Assembly: GCA_036873135.1 (NCBI GenBank) | Contig: JAPTYO010000036.1 | Location: forward strand, 124,001 to 188,000 | Length of the DNA: 64,000 nucleotides | Reading direction: 5' to 3' | Source of the DNA: Clarkia xantiana subsp. parviflora | Taxonomy: Eukaryota > Streptophyta > Magnoliopsida > Myrtales > Onagraceae | Shown here: one piece after another, positions 21,571 through 34,230 of the stretch | Numbering within the stretch: position 1 is the stretch's first letter | How the letters are laid out: each line of letters begins with the position of its first letter | Notes under the pieces: model-generated | Database searches by the model: none | What the model was told of the DNA's origin: nothing | The model's input: the letters and a program-made list of their open reading frames with translations, nothing else | Program-made: the position numbers and the translations under genes

Positions 21571-22880
21571 AGTCCACCAATGGCCTGACTATTGATTGAC
21601 TCTATTTTAGGATGGTATGACACGCGCAATTTGAAGCCGGAATTTTACCTTTTGTCGGAATCCTTACTTACCTATTGGTGTATGTCTCTGACCCTGCCCC
21701 CTGTCTTATAAGATAGAGGAATTGCAAACGTCAGAATAGCACGGACGCGTGTCTTAGCACGTGCCCGTCTGAGATGGAAATAATAAATCTAATACAGTCA
21801 CGAGCTTATACTCGGAAAATGTGCATATGTATGGAGATACAACATGAATACGGTTAAGTGAATTCATATTTCAGTTTCATGACGGGGTAAGCCTCTGTGG
21901 AGAAAAATTTCAATTTTGGTCCAAAATTTTTCTAAGTATGGGATACTAAAAAATATGTTCATAGGATGTTAACTAGGAGTGAACATGGATATATCATGAA
22001 CATGAGGATGTGTGCTAGCATACATGCAAGTATGAGCACAAGGATGGGAGTGGGTACAGATACGATGCGGTTGTAGTCATGAATGTATGCATGAATATAT
22101 GGCGGCTATGTGCACGGACGTCTAAATGTTCGAACGCATGAGAGTGTTCACGTGGGCATGCATGTGAGTGCAAGCATGAACATGTATGTGTGTATGGATG
22201 GGTTGTGAGTATAAGCATGAGTGATGGCATTGGTGTACTTGTAGATGTAAATCATGAATATGAGCATAAGTGCAAGGGTGAGAGTATAGACCTCCCATTT
22301 GCCCGAGGGTGTGAACTCTGCCACTCGATGGGACAAAATGTTCTGTCTCCCTCGTACTAGCGTGAGCGTTGTCCTTTAATCTTGTCCTTCGACATGTGTA
22401 ACATTTTCAAGCTTTCTTCTTACCCGCCGCGAGCGAAGGGGTTTATTGTCATATGTTAAGGGTTGACCCTTCCTTCGGATGTGTTGGAGCGTTGCTCCAT
22501 TTGGGGAAGCTAAAAGTTTGCCCTCTTTGTGACGCTCTGGGATTTGTTCCCTTGGTTAGGTCTCTTGGGTTGTGATTTTGCTTCCGTAACTTGATTGATG
22601 TTAAGGTTGCCCCCGTAGTAGGCGTACCTCGCCTTTCCATGAGTAAGGGTCGACCTTTGCGTCGGTCGCTCGTATGGATGACTCACTTTTGGGAAGCTTT
22701 CTTCTTCGGACAATGAGACCTTGAAGATTGTTTTCCAAGGCAGTCAGACCAAATCTCACTGTCTTGGGTGTCCGAGGTGGACTCGTATGAGGCGGGGACT
22801 TGCATGACCCCTCATCCCATGAGCTTGGTATATCATTAATTCTCTTGTCTTCATTCGTCTTTTGTTTTTCCCTTGTAGGT
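21571..22880. other. gamma-1 interior near the polypurine tract, no supported gene
   Basis: Includes a low-complexity stretch at 21960-22290 made of ATGAATATGAGCATAAG-like units. By analogy with alpha elements this would be the upstream region of the antisense gene, but I see no clear TATA box. Confidence 0.4.
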
Positions 22881-23420
22881 TGGTTTCATGGAAAATTGTG
22901 TGGTGTGCCGACGGAGAATCCCGAAGGCATCGTTGATCTGAATAAGAGAAAGGTATTCCTTTATCTCTGCTCATAAGGCCAAGAAATCTTCTAAGTCAGG
23001 GAAGGCTACTAAGGCTTCCAGTATGCTCTCATTCCATTCTCATTTCTTTTCGATACACTTATGATTATTCTCATGTTGCTTTCTTCTTGTTGTCAGAGCG
23101 TTCGCCCCGGGTTAACGAGCGGGTTCTTGCGGTGGGCAACAATTTAAGCCAATCCCAATCCTAATGCGCAGAAGCCTGATTTTGAGGTTTGGCCCTCGAC
23201 TGTCAGGAAGAAGAGAGCCATGAGGGACTCTCTTTCAAGTGCTCGCTTGCCAGTTCCCTCTTGTGATAAGGAGGTAATGGTCAAAGAGGCACCCTCTCTG
23301 CTTTGGCCAAAAGAAACAAACTTTGGATGATGATGGGGTGACCACGGATCTTGATGTCTCTCTTCTATCCTCTGCCCCCCTGTCGAGGGGCCGAGTCTCA
23401 GACCTATTTCATCTTCATGT
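22881..23420 (+). pseudogene. Probable relic of gamma-1 antisense spliced gene
   Basis: Plus-strand, opposite to the element sense strand. Short blocks fit exons of the beta antisense gene: ENPEGIVDLNKRK followed by a gtattcc donor, a Lys/Ser-rich block KKSSKSGKATKAS, then a GT...AG intron (about 23022-23098, gtatgct...tgtcag). A final block VRKKRAMRDSLSSARLPVP ... LSRGRVSDL resembles the RSKPSATTPSCNKG ... SRDRPEEDRSS part of beta-1. Stops and missing segments show it is dead. Similarity is weak. Confidence 0.35.
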
Positions 23421-24666
23421 ATGTTTTACCACTTTGAAGGTGCCTTTGACATATCTATTGGGTTGTGTGATTAACCATTGGGTTGAATATTTTACTTTTG
23501 GTAATGGGTGTGATCACCGCCTTTCATTGAGGTGTCTTTCTTTTTCATGGCTCTGATTGAGATAACAAATTCTTGCTTGAGAGTTTGGTGGAGACTGCTC
23601 TTGAGTTAGCCTACACTAGTATCGTAGTTGTGATCGTTGTGGGGATCGTTTTGTTATATGCCCCCGATAGTGCTTGTCATGATTCTTCGCTTTATGGTTG
23701 GTTTCATGAGATATGGAGGTTGTCTTCATAATGAGGACGTCTCCTACTTAGAATCATCCAAGGGGTTGAAATATAAGTGCATACCCTTGGTGAGCGTATG
23801 AAGGGTGTTGTTTTTCCCTTTTTCTTGAATCTCCTTTTGAGGTTAGGTGTTGGCTCTTTAGGTTTGTGGTGGACTTGATGGTCACTTTAGGGTGTGTGGA
23901 CATGATAGCCACTTTAGGGTATGTGAACATGATAGCCACTTTGAGGTATGTGGACATGATAACCAACTCTTGTTATGTGGACATGATAGCCACCTCTTAG
24001 TATGTGGACATGATAGCCACATTATGATGTATGGAGTTGTGCTTTAGCATTCCTTTCTCATTGGAGAGCCTTCATTGCTATAATAGCCTTTTGCTTAGGC
24101 TGTGTTTGTTGGGTTTGGTCCCGACGTCTCGTCTTGTCGGGTGTTGTATCCTTTATGCTTTAGGGATGTCCCCTTCATTGGTTGTGCTTGACGATGTTCA
24201 AGTCGTATGCGGGCATAGGTCACGCGAGGGCGACATGCAAGACAATAAGGTTTGTCGGAGGTTTCTTTGTGCGACTTGTAAGGCAATTCCTCTTCTTGAT
24301 GGGTCGAGTTTATTTTGAGAGCCTTGAACTTTGTATTTCATGGCTTTGCTATCCTTCTTGGTTGTGTTGGGTTCCTTTGAGATATTTCTCTTGACTTGTG
24401 ATATGGATGGTAGGATAACTTGTTACTTTTCATGATAACTTCTAATGCTTGTTTATGTGATCCTTTGGTCATGGACTCTTCCTTTGTGTATGCTTTCCTT
24501 TACTTAGCCTTCTTTTGTGTTTTCCTTCACATCATACCTGCTATCTCATCAAGAACAAACATTATGTGTTCATCATACAACTTTGCTTTGCAATTATTTT
24601 CTCATGGAATCCTTCTTAGTATGGTGCAATGATCTCTTCTAATACCCTTTAAATGGTATATATGGT
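23421..24666. other. gamma-1 interior, no supported gene
   Basis: Contains a run of about 30-bp units (GTGGACATGATAGCCAC and GTGAACATGATAGCCAC) at 23860-24020. Otherwise no motif I can name. Confidence 0.45.
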
Positions 24667-25340
24667 ACTGTTAGACCAAAGATACGCTCTTGGTGGGCGT
24701 CGAATCTGTTCACGAGATACGCTCTCAGAGGGCACCAGTAGTTAGACCAAAGATACGCTCCTGGTGGGCGTCGAATCTGGTAGTTTGAAATCTACCTCAA
24801 GATACACTCTTGGGGGCGTCGAATCTGGTAGTTTGAAATCTACCTCAAGATACGCTCTTGGGGGCGTCGAATCTGGTAGTTTGAAATCTACCTCAAGATA
24901 CGCTCTTGGGGGCGTCGAAGGTCGTAGTTTTTGGAAACAACTCTCAAGATACGCTCTTGAGGGCGTCGAAGGTCGTAGTTTTTGGAAACCACTCTCAAGA
25001 TACGCTCTTAGGGGCATCGAAGATCGTAGTTTTTGGAAACCACTCTCAAGATACTCTCTTGGGGTCGTCGAAGGTCGTAGTTTTTGGAAACCACTCTCAA
25101 GATACGCTCTTGGGGGCGTCTAAGGTCGTAGTATGAAAACTACTCTCAAGATACGCTCTTGGGGGCGTCGAAGGTCGTAGTATGAAAACTACTCTCAAGA
25201 TACGCTCTTGGGGGCGTCGAATCTGTTCGCAGGATAGGCTCCCGGAGGGCACAGGGTTCGTAGTTTTAGAACTACTCTCAAGATACGCTCTTGGGGGCGT
25301 CGAATGTGTTCGCGGGATTGGCTCCCGGAGGGCTCAGAAT
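24667..25340. repeat. gamma-1 tandem array, 48-51 bp unit, about 12 copies
   Basis: AGATACGCTCTTGGGGGCGTC recurs (in 20-base core AGATACGCTCTTGGGGGCGT) at 24800, 24848, 24896, 24947, 24998, 25049, 25100, about 25149 and 25198, first with 48-bp then 51-bp spacing. Degenerate units with GGCTCCCGGAGGGC flank both sides. The position, between the protease side and the antisense-gene side, matches the alpha arrays although the sequence is different. Confidence 0.92.
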
Positions 25341-27396
25341 ATTACCTTACCTTGTGTCCCTTCTCATGTAGGGTGCGTTTTTGATACGCTTTTCGAGTCT
25401 TTACTTGACTTTTCCTTTTATGATATTGCGTGCGTTACCACACTTTTCTTAAGTGTGGGAGATCACCTTTGCAGGTGGATGGTAACCCTGTTGATTTTGT
25501 TAGTTCAGGCTCTTCTTCTTCTTCTTCGAGCTTTATCAGTGGTTCATCTTTAGAGGGTCAGTATCATGGGGACTTCCCAATGGCATCTGGTTGATTGCAT
25601 GAGTATCCTATCTTTGTATATATCTCTTTACTTTTCCTTCCCTTGATGTTTGTGTATTGCCGACTTAGGGCGTGTTCGTACAGGGAGTTGAGGTTGTTTT
25701 CCCTCTTATATGACTTCTTCTAGGAGAAGTGGTATTGCATGTTCTTGTGATCTTCTGCCTCTAATCTCTTTTTTTTTTACACTTAGGTGGACTACCAAGC
25801 ACTTATTCGTTTGGTGCCCCCCAAGTTGCTTAGTGATCATACCGCCTTTCATATTTGGCCGTTGAAGGCCCTCGTTCATTTTCTTGGTTGGGTACCCCTT
25901 ATTCTTGGGGCTCCCTTGTCTGCTTGTTTGAATGCGATTAGTGTCCCTTGTAGGATTGACTCTTTCTCATGCTTACTTGTTTCGGTCATAGGCATGGTTT
26001 GGATAATGCCTTTGTCGGTTGTATCTCTTGAGGTTGGTTGGGGAGCATTTGCTTTGGGTGGGTGGGGGTTATTTTCATTCCCTTGATAACTAGGATGTGG
26101 CAGTGTTTGTATCCTAGGGGTGCTTGTAAACTCTTTCACCCCCCTCCTTGTTTTTTTTTGAGAAAAAACACTTTTGTAGTGATGATCGAGTAGGAGTAAC
26201 GTATCTTGGAAAGAGTTGTATTTAGGTTGAATAGCTTTCTCATAGCATGGTGCCTCGAGTTGTTAGTCTCGAAGATGTGTCTCAGACTAGTCAATCTGAA
26301 CCACGCCCCTTGCTCGGACATGGGGGGTCTGACCGGGCTGTAATAATCTTCTTGAAGTATAGTGGTGCTTAGTGTGCTTCGCATTTTCCTATTCCTTGGA
26401 GCATTTTTCAATGCTTTTAGGGAGTGTCACGTTGATCATGTTCTTCCCACCTCGAATCTTGATTATAGACTTCCTTTGAGTTAGGACTTAAGCCTAAGAA
26501 GGATATTTTTCTTTAGGTTTGCAAGTGATGTTCTATAATTTTCCATGGGTTTGCCCCCGTATTGGCTATGCTTTGTAGGATAATCCTCATTAGGAGTTGC
26601 ATTTGTGTTGCGGAGGTATACATGTCTGGGGTGTGTCGAGTTGACAGGTTCTTTCTCCCTTCTTTTGTTGTAGCCTTTAATCACCAAGTGTTTGGCTTAT
26701 AAACTTGAAGGCAGGACCTACCCCTTATGCTCTCTTTATCGGAATCTTCCTCTTGATGTGATGTCAGGGGCAAATGTCTTATCATTCACAGACAAGGTGC
26801 TTGATCAGGATGTGAGTCTAGTGTAAGGGTCAATTTTGAAACCTTACTCCTCAAGATTTTGAGCTCTTCTTTGGTTGATCTTGTAGAACTATTATTATGC
26901 CCTAAGGCTCTTGATAGGAGATGTATCTCCTTTTTCATATTCTAGTTGTTGCACTATCTCTTTTGCTAATCTTGCATCTTTAGAGTTTCTCTCTTGGTAC
27001 ATGACTTCAATGGCAGGATTTTCTACCAGTACCTGTTCTGTTAGGACTTGTATCCTTGGTTGCCTTCATTTCTTGTGAGATGGCGAAGGAGTGTCTATGA
27101 ACACTCCAATGTGTCGTACTTGGTAGAGGTATGCGCCTAATCTTTAGGGCGCTATCTTGAATCTTCGCGTACCTATCTTTAATGAACATGTTATTCATTG
27201 CATATATAATACGGAGTCCAAGGATCTCCGGGTTAGGATCATATTTTTAGAAAAAAGACATAGTCATCTATTAGATAACCTCTTTATCTAGGGAGTTCAT
27301 TTTTGCAAGGATACTTGTAAGGATACTTGTAAGGATACTTGTAATGATACTTGTAAGGATACTTGTAAGGATATGTGTTCCATCCTTGTTCCAGGC
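25341..27396. other. gamma-1 interior between array and protease relic
   Basis: No credible coding on either strand beyond short shadows. I looked for reverse transcriptase, RNase H and integrase motifs and saw none. A 12-bp minisatellite (AAGGATACTTGT, about six copies) is at 27307-27372. Confidence 0.5.
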
Positions 27397-27640
27397 TCAT
27401 TTGCAGTGCTCTGTCCCTAATGGGTATGTTGATGTTCTGACCACCTTTACTAGTAAGGGGTGCGTTGGCATTAGGTATGTCTGACTCTTCCCTAGTATCA
27501 TCAATAGCTGGGCATGGGGGATGTCTGGCGAACTCCATTCATGTCCTATGATTCTCTTCATGTCAAAGCTAGTGATTCCCTCTCTTATGACTATTATATC
27601 ATTGTGTGGAAATACTATGTTTTCCATATCCTTTTTTTCT
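27397..27640 (-). pseudogene. Retropepsin relic of gamma-1
   Basis: Minus-strand frame with FPHNDIIVIREGITSFDMKR then a region aligned to the DGGSAADILY loop of beta-1 but reading GHEWSSPDIPHAQL, and later TSTYPLGTEH. The order PHND, FDMKR, TYPLG matches 2450-2640. The catalytic Asp is lost and stops follow, so no active protease. Confidence 0.6.
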
Positions 27641-28987
27641 TCTTTTTTTTTTTTTTTAAAGCTTGATGATGGTGTCGCCCTTCTTCCTTTGCTAGGCTTG
27701 GTGCCCTTGAGAGTTTTTTTTTTATGAAAATGTACTTCATTACTTGAGATGAGCTTACTAGGTGTTGTCGCGGCTTTTGGCTATTTTGTGAAATAATATA
27801 GATCCATTGGAGGCGTTTGCCTTTGAAGGTGGGCGTTGTCTATGTGATATGGTTTCCTCCATTTTTTGGAGGGATGTGTTTGCGGCTACCCCCTCTTATG
27901 CTAATGGGCGTTTGTGGGGAGGGCATGTTGTGACTGGTGCCCCCCTTGCATATTGATGCCAGATGGGGTCCTTCGACGGACTTGGCCCTAGGATGCTTAA
28001 TGGAAGGTTATAGTAGGGGTAATCCTTTGTGACCTTCATGGTAGTTCCTCTATAGTATGTTGAGAGTGCTCAACTTATTCTTGTAAGTGAACCTTCCATC
28101 TTGTGATCTTTTCCAGAATCTTGACCTTATAGGTGCCCTTTGAGATTGAGAAATCTGTTCATTGTGCATCTCTTGGTTGGCGGCGGCGTTTTATGGACTC
28201 TTCTAGTAGTCCACCTGTGTATATATATACCACGGAGCCCGAAGGCATCCGGTATGGTCATTCTTGGAAAACATGTTGATATCAATAATCAAAATCTACC
28301 CCTTTTAGGGAGTTGACTTGTTATGCAGTTAAATTAAATAAGATGATATGGGAAGGATATGGGTGTGGGGGTGTTGATACCCCCTGCTTCCTTGGTAATG
28401 TAACTGTCTTCCTCCATTAGTCTGTGTGTATTCCTTCCACTTGAGTAATATACAGTCGCATCCTTGCAAGGCGGATTAGGTGGAGGTGTATCATCCATGT
28501 ACGCTATGTGTGATCTCACTCCGTTGCGTCTCTCCATGAGACTTCCCATTGTAGTAGCTATGTAATAACATGGTGTGGTACTCTATGAGTCCCCTGTTCA
28601 AATCATTGTCTTTCTGACTGCCCCCCCTGTTCTAGGGGGATGTGTATCGAGGGTTGTCATGCATGAGGGATTGGAACCATCGTGCTGTATCATGATTAGG
28701 GGATTGCCTTGTCGGGTTGTCGGGACGATGTCCCTTACTTTGATATTTCTTTGGAACGTCCCTTAGTCGTGTTCGTGGTGATGAAGACTGTATGTCAATC
28801 GAGGGTATCCATGGGGAGGTGAATGCTGAAATTCTTGTCTCCTTAGTGGGTTGCTTGCTGGTCCTCCCTTAGTGGGGTGTATGTCCCAACTCCTTGATGT
28901 GTTTGGTTTTGCCTTGGAGGCACAGACTGTGGCCTTCTTTCTAGGGGTGGCCCTTACTCATTCCATTCATAACCTTCTCGCTGCCCT
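27641..28987. other. gamma-1 interior upstream of protease relic, presumably former gag
   Basis: Position implies gag, but no frame keeps a recognisable Gag motif. Nothing firm can be annotated. Confidence 0.35.
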
Positions 28988-28992
28988 GTTGG

Positions 28993-29679
28993 TGTTGGAT
29001 CACGGTGGAACTCCGGCACGGCGCTTGACGTTGGTCTGAACTCCTTAGCTCCACGCAATCCTGCACAGAGGGGATATACCGGGCGGTGGCTCGGAATCCC
29101 TCTCCGATGCTTAAATGAGTATATGGCAAGGTAGGCAAATATCTGTATGTATGGGAAAAAACCGTCTGTGAACCTGGGGAGTTTCCACCCTTTTATAGGG
29201 GAAGCACATCCCCAGTTACTTGATTAGTCGCTTGGGCAGCTGGCCCATATCCCGCGTATCTCGCCTATTTACCCACCTTCCGGATATCTCGGCCCACAAT
29301 CCCACTATTCTGTTAGTGGGCGTGTATCTCGGCCCTTATCCTCTGATCGCAAGTCCCGACCACTGTCGGGGACTCCAGAGTTGTCTCATCGGTCACCGCC
29401 CGGGGCCTCTCGCCATCATGAATTGGCCCATCCTTCTCCAGGAGTCTTCATCGGGGCCTGCTCACAGGCATCGTGGCCTACTCGGAGGCGCATTATCGGG
29501 GGCTAGCTGCTCAGCTAACTGTTCACTCTTCGGGTCCGACTCTGTCGGGACCTTTCTTCCTCGTGGTGCATCTTGTCGGGACCTTCTACTTTGGCCCTTT
29601 GGGTCTGATCTAGGGTCCAGTAGGCCAGGCCGCCGTTTACTCGTCGTTAAGGGCCTAACGGCTACGCCGAAACCCATCA
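28993..29679 (-). repeat. 3' LTR of alpha-2
   Basis: TGTTGGATCACGG ... AAACCCATCA on the plus strand, 687 bp; inverted TATAAAAGGGTGG near 29190-29205. Confidence 0.95.
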
Positions 29680-29689
29680 TTTGCCCCAA
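29680..29689 (-). other. Polypurine tract of alpha-2
   Basis: Plus strand TTTGCCCCAA, so minus strand TTGGGGCAAA before the LTR, one G shorter than in the other alpha copies. Confidence 0.75.
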
Positions 29690-30048
29690 GACATGAGGGA
29701 CTTATAGTTCGTCGTGTCTTCCAACTTCTGACTTCCCGATTAATCGGAGGCCTTAGCCTTCCCGACAACTCTCCCCACGTGGGACTTCTTCTGATGGCCT
29801 CCCCGACGCTTCGAGGGTAATCATTAACTTTGTTCAGAAGGCTCCTTGGTTCCCAGGCGCATTAAATGCGATGGGAGATGAACCGCCTTCTTTGGGCTTT
29901 CGCGCCTACTCCCCTGAAAAGTGCTTTTCAGACGGTTACGTCACTGACGTCTCTTCCGTACTGACGTCTCCTCATTTCAACGATTCAGATCGACCCGTTC
30001 CATCTTCTGCGGTCCAGATCGAAGCGCCTCTTTGCCTACTCCAGCTCC

Positions 30049-30055
30049 TATAAAG
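30049..30055 (+). promoter_or_regulatory. Candidate TATA box of alpha-2 antisense gene
   Basis: TATAAAG, 140 bases before the antisense ATG at 30189 and followed by the conserved CGAGGCACTGTTTCAGTTTCC block. Confidence 0.6.
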
Positions 30056-30188
30056 CCCTAACTGCGAGGCACTGTTTCAGTTTCCTTACCGCCTTCTCTC
30101 AAGAATTCAAGCTTTTCAAGTTTCAGTCTTCTTCAAGGTCTTCAACTTTCCGACCGCCGTCAAGTCACCTTCTTAACTTTACTCCATT

Positions 30189-32877
30189 ATGTCTGGTAAG
30201 ATCTCTTCCAATTGCAAGTTTTTCTTCTTGCTAATCTTCTTTTGCTTACGTTTTGGGGAGACCCACCATACTTTGCCGCCCTGGGCGGCTTTCAGACAGC
30301 GGATCTGATTCCGAAGGAAGGGCCGCCTTCCACTTCGAATATCCGGCCAACGAAATTACGCCGAACGCCTTCGATGCAGCCGTCCGGGAAGGATGACTTA
30401 CTCAGGTCTGGGAGCCTCACTTCCCCTATGATCGTCGTCGCCTTGTGCGGGTGCATGAGGTTACGCTCCCCGAGGAGGGGGAAGTGTACGTCTCCACTGG
30501 GCAAATACAAGCGGGGCTCCGATTTCCCTTCTGTGGGAACTTGGTGGAGATGTGCACCTACTATAAGACGCACCCCACCACTCTCACCACGCATGCCATC
30601 CGTTCCTGGAACGCTTTCCAGTACCTCTGCCACCGAGAGGGGTGGTCCTACAGCCTTACTCTCTTCCGGACTTTCTGGCAGCTGAAGTGCAACCCGGCGG
30701 GAATCTGCGCCTTCTACCCTCGACTGCCCCGATTCTCGGCATCGCAGCTGGCCAGGCATGGGTGGACTGAGCACTCCTGGAAGTTTGCCAAAGGTCGGCA
30801 TTTTCTCTGCGACTCCGGGCCCGACAACAGCGGGATGAAGAAGAACTACTTCTTCATCAAGAATAGTTCCATCCCGTGGCCCCGATGGGCAGTTGAAGCG
30901 GATCCTGCCCCCGCTCCTCACACCTACACCCCCTGAGAGATCGAGACCCTCCAACTCATCGAACTTTATCGCTGGAGAGAGTCCTTCGCCCTCTTCGATG
31001 CTAACTCCCTCGATGAGCAAGACCTGATAACGATCGGGGTCCGGCTCCTCGACGTCTCTTCTAGGGGTCGACTCATTGACGGCTCCGCCGGTGCCGTGCC
31101 TTGGGTAAAGCTTCTGACCTTTCTTTTTCATTTGTTTGCAGCTAAAAGGTCCCAGCTGACCAATCTGGCCCTTGAGCAGGGAGAGACGGATGCTATTCGC
31201 AATGTGGCGAAGAAGAGGAAAGCTGCCAAGAAGCCATCCGCCCTCTCGGGGTCTCCTTCGGAGCGAAAGCGCTCTCGGGTGGATCGGATGGATGCACTCT
31301 TCGGGGTGAAAACTCCTGAGGAAGGTAAGAGACTCTGTAACGCCATTAAAATTTATTGGTCACTAGTCCCCGAGGACCTTATCCCCAATGAGAAGTCGCA
31401 GCGGGTTCGAGAAGTTAAACTGATCCTCCGCGGAGAAACACCTCACCTCGTGGAAGAGGGCTATTACGAAGTCTTTGGCAAAGTTGAATTCATGCATCGC
31501 CAAATTGTCTGGTGTGCCCCTGGCGGGTTATTGGCTGACTTCATTCGTCGCGTGACTGCAGGTCCCGCGGAGGCTGCTGCTCCGACGGAAGTGGTGGCGG
31601 AGGACACTCCTGCGCCCGACCAGTTCCGCCCCATGACGAGGTTGGACGCCTCCCCTGCTGCTGAGGAGGAGGATGAAGGCGAAGGCTTGATTCGCCGCCC
31701 TAGGAGACGCCTCTCCAAACCTACTCCGGAGGAAGTAGCCCCGACTTCCCCCCTGGGTGGCCTGCACTCCCCGGTGCCAAGCCCAACTCCTGAACCTCCG
31801 ATGGTAACTCCTCTATCGGAGCCTATTGCTGTTGCGGGAGCTCGCGTCCCCGACGAGCCGTACTTGGTGCCTGCTCTCCCGCTGGACGGGAGTTTCTACC
31901 CCATTCATGCCCCCGAGCAAGAGACGGTTCCCTGGAACACGATCGAGTCTCTGCAAGGGGTCCCGCTCCAGCGGGGATGTCTTCAAGAGGATCTGGCCCT
32001 GCATCTGCTGGCAGGTTCAGTTCCACCATCCCTTCGGCGTCCACTCCCCTTGGACGATGAAGGGGTCGACAAGGACCTCCGCCAAATGGCCACCGTTCTC
32101 GTAAACGTAAGTCCATATCTTCATCTTCAGTTATATGATGTGAAATATTGCCAAGTACTAACCTCTTCTTTTCCTCAGAACACTGCAAACCAGCAGTGTT
32201 GCTACGGGTACATCGTGGCCTTGCGGGAGGCCTTGAGGGCGGAGCGCGCCAAGTTCGATCCTGCCAAGGTGGCCAGGCTCGAGGAGGAACTCGCTGCTTC
32301 CCAGGTGGCGAGGGAAAAAATCAGTCGGGAGAGGACCGAGCTTGCTCGGAAGGCGGAGGGCCTGCAGCAGCAGGTTCGGGAGCACGAGGGGGTGCTGCGC
32401 TTCGAGAAGAAGAGGTTCAATGATGAGCAACTGCAGCATGCCGCTGATCGGAAGGGGCTCATCCTCGAGAAGGACCGTCTCGAGGAAGCTGTCATGATGC
32501 TGGAGGCTGAGAAGGCTGGATTTCCTGACCAACTAGCTGAGGCCAAGGTTCAAGGTCGCGAGGAGTATCGGGGCTCCGAGGACTTCAAGGCTGACTCTAC
32601 GCGGTTCTTCCGCACCGAGGTCCACAACACCATGTTCGACATTATCGAGGAGCTTCACACAGCCTTCGGTGATGCTATTGACCTCAGGAAGTCGGATACC
32701 CTTGCCCCATTCGCAGTGGAGTTCTTCAATATTTCTGAGGGGGGTGATGGGACTCCTCCTGCCTCCGACTCTCCTCCAGCTGACCTTCAGGGCTCCGATA
32801 CCCGTGCTGCGGAGTCTGCGGACCCTGCTCTCTCCGATGCTATCAAGGACCAGCCTCCCGCCAAGGATCAGCCTTAA
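30189..32877 (+). pseudogene. alpha-2 antisense gene, two nonsense codons
   Basis: Exons predicted at 30189-30195, 30296-31104, 31156-32106 and 32179-32877. Introns: 30196-30295 (gtaaga...ttcag), 31105-31155 (gtaaag...cccag; an alternative GT/AG pair also exists) and 32107-32178 (gtaagt...cctcag). Exon 2 has TGA stops at 30394-30396 and 30934-30936, where sister copies read TGC and a CTG or CGG codon. Exons 3 and 4 are open: the basic N-terminus KRKAAKKPSALSGSP, acidic Pro-rich linker, VPLQRGCLQEDLALHLLAG, then a coiled coil (EEELAASQVAREKISRERTE) and a C-terminus DQPPAKDQP. The third intron is 72 nt and has no stop, so unspliced reading is possible there. AATAAA follows at 32948-32953. Confidence 0.75.
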
Positions 32878-32947
32878 TGCTTTTATCTCTTCAATCCTTG
32901 TGTCTCTTACTTTTCTGTACTCGTCTCCAGGCCTTTGTGCCTTAATG

Positions 32948-32953
32948 AATAAA
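32948..32953 (+). terminator. Poly(A) signal of alpha-2 antisense gene
   Basis: AATAAA about 70 bases after the antisense stop codon, in the context CTTAATGAATAAAAATTCC; the same context is at 47025-47030 in alpha-3. Confidence 0.5.
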
Positions 32954-33039
32954 AATTCCTTCTATCCATTCTCGTTCCGATTATGCTTGCACTACTTAAA
33001 GCGCCTTAACTTGTTGTAAAAAATGATCCCGTGCGCCGC

Positions 33040-34230
33040 TCCGGACGACTTCATATGTCGAAACTTGACGCTCGGTCGGGGCCTTACCCCTTGAGGAACC
33101 TCGCCCCCGCCAGTTAAGGCGTTTTAGTCGTGCCCTCTAAGACAACTTCGCGCGTCCAACTTGACGCCTTTATCGGGGTCTTTCTACTTGAAGGATTCTT
33201 GCCCCATTCACTTCGAATAAATTCATGCGTCATACTTGACGTTCCTTCGGGACTATCCACTTAAGGGTCCTTGCCCCCGCTGCTTCGAGTAACTTCGCAC
33301 ATCGAACTTGACGTTTTTCGGGGACTATCCACTTAAGAGTCCCTGCCCCCACTTCTTCGAGCGATTTTCGGGACCTCACCGCTTAAGGAATCTTGGTCGT
33401 GCCACTCCGGACGATTTTCGGGAGCCTAACACTTAAGGGTCCTCAGCTCACGCCACTCCGGGCGATTTTCGGGACCTACCCACTTAAGGGTCCTCAGCAC
33501 ACGCCACTCCGGGCGATTTTCGGGACCTACCCACCTAAGGGTCCTCAGCCCACGCCACTCCGGGCGATTTTCGGGACCTACCCACTTAAGGGTCCTCAGC
33601 CCACGCCACCCAGGACGATTTTCGGGACCTACCCACTTAAGGGTCCTCAGCCCACGCCACTCCGGGCGATTTTCGGGACCTACCCACTTAAGGGTCCTCA
33701 GCCCACGCCACTCCGGGCGATTTTCGGGACCTACCCACTTAAGGGTCCTCAGCCCACGCCACTCCGGGCGATTTTCGGGACCTACCCACTTAAGGGTCCT
33801 CAGCCCACGCCACTCCGGGCGATTTTCGGGACCTACCCACTTAAGGGTCCTCAGCCCACGCCACTCCGGGCGATTTTCGGGACCTACCCACTTAAGGGTC
33901 CTCAGCCCACGCCACTCTGGGCGATTTTCGGGACCTACCCACTTAAGGTTCCTCAGCCCACGCCACTCCGGGCGATTTTCGGGACCTACCCACTTAAGGG
34001 TCCTCAGCCCACGCCACTCCAGGCGATTTTCGGGACCTACCCACTTAAGGGTCCTCAGCCCACGCCACTCCGGGCGATTTTCGGGACCTACCCACTTAAG
34101 GGTCCTCAGCCCACGCCACTCCGGGCGATTTTCGGGACCTACCCACTTAAGGGTCCTCAGCCCACGCCACTCCGGGCGATTTTTTGCGTCATACTTGACG
34201 ATCTTTCGGGACCTACCCACTTAAGGGTCC
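33040..34230. repeat. alpha-2 tandem array, 51-bp unit
   Basis: A regular array from about 33410 to 34180 with units GGGCGATTTTCGGGACCTAC plus CCACTTAAGGGTCCTCAGCC and CACGCCACTCC, exact 51-bp spacing (33511, 33562 and on), about 15 copies. Longer, diverged units with CTTGACG(C/T) motifs lie at 33040-33400. It sits between the antisense stop (32877) and the gag stop (34546). Long frames on both strands across it are by-products of the 17-codon period. Confidence 0.95.

Noticed and set aside
21571..27396. Reverse transcriptase or integrase of gamma-1
   Set aside because: I looked for the YxDD region, the RNase H region and the integrase HHCC and DDE patterns on the minus strand and found no convincing block. 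Translated profile searches could overturn this.
28575..28766. Short plus-strand frames in gamma-1 resembling small membrane proteins (for example 28575-28766 and 24420-24632)
   Set aside because: T-rich sequence gives hydrophobic translations by composition; there is no conservation and the region is decayed transposon.
29220..29696. 158-codon frame at an alpha LTR edge (repeated at 36437-36970)
   Set aside because: It lies wholly in LTR sequence, varies between LTR copies and has no start or motif support.
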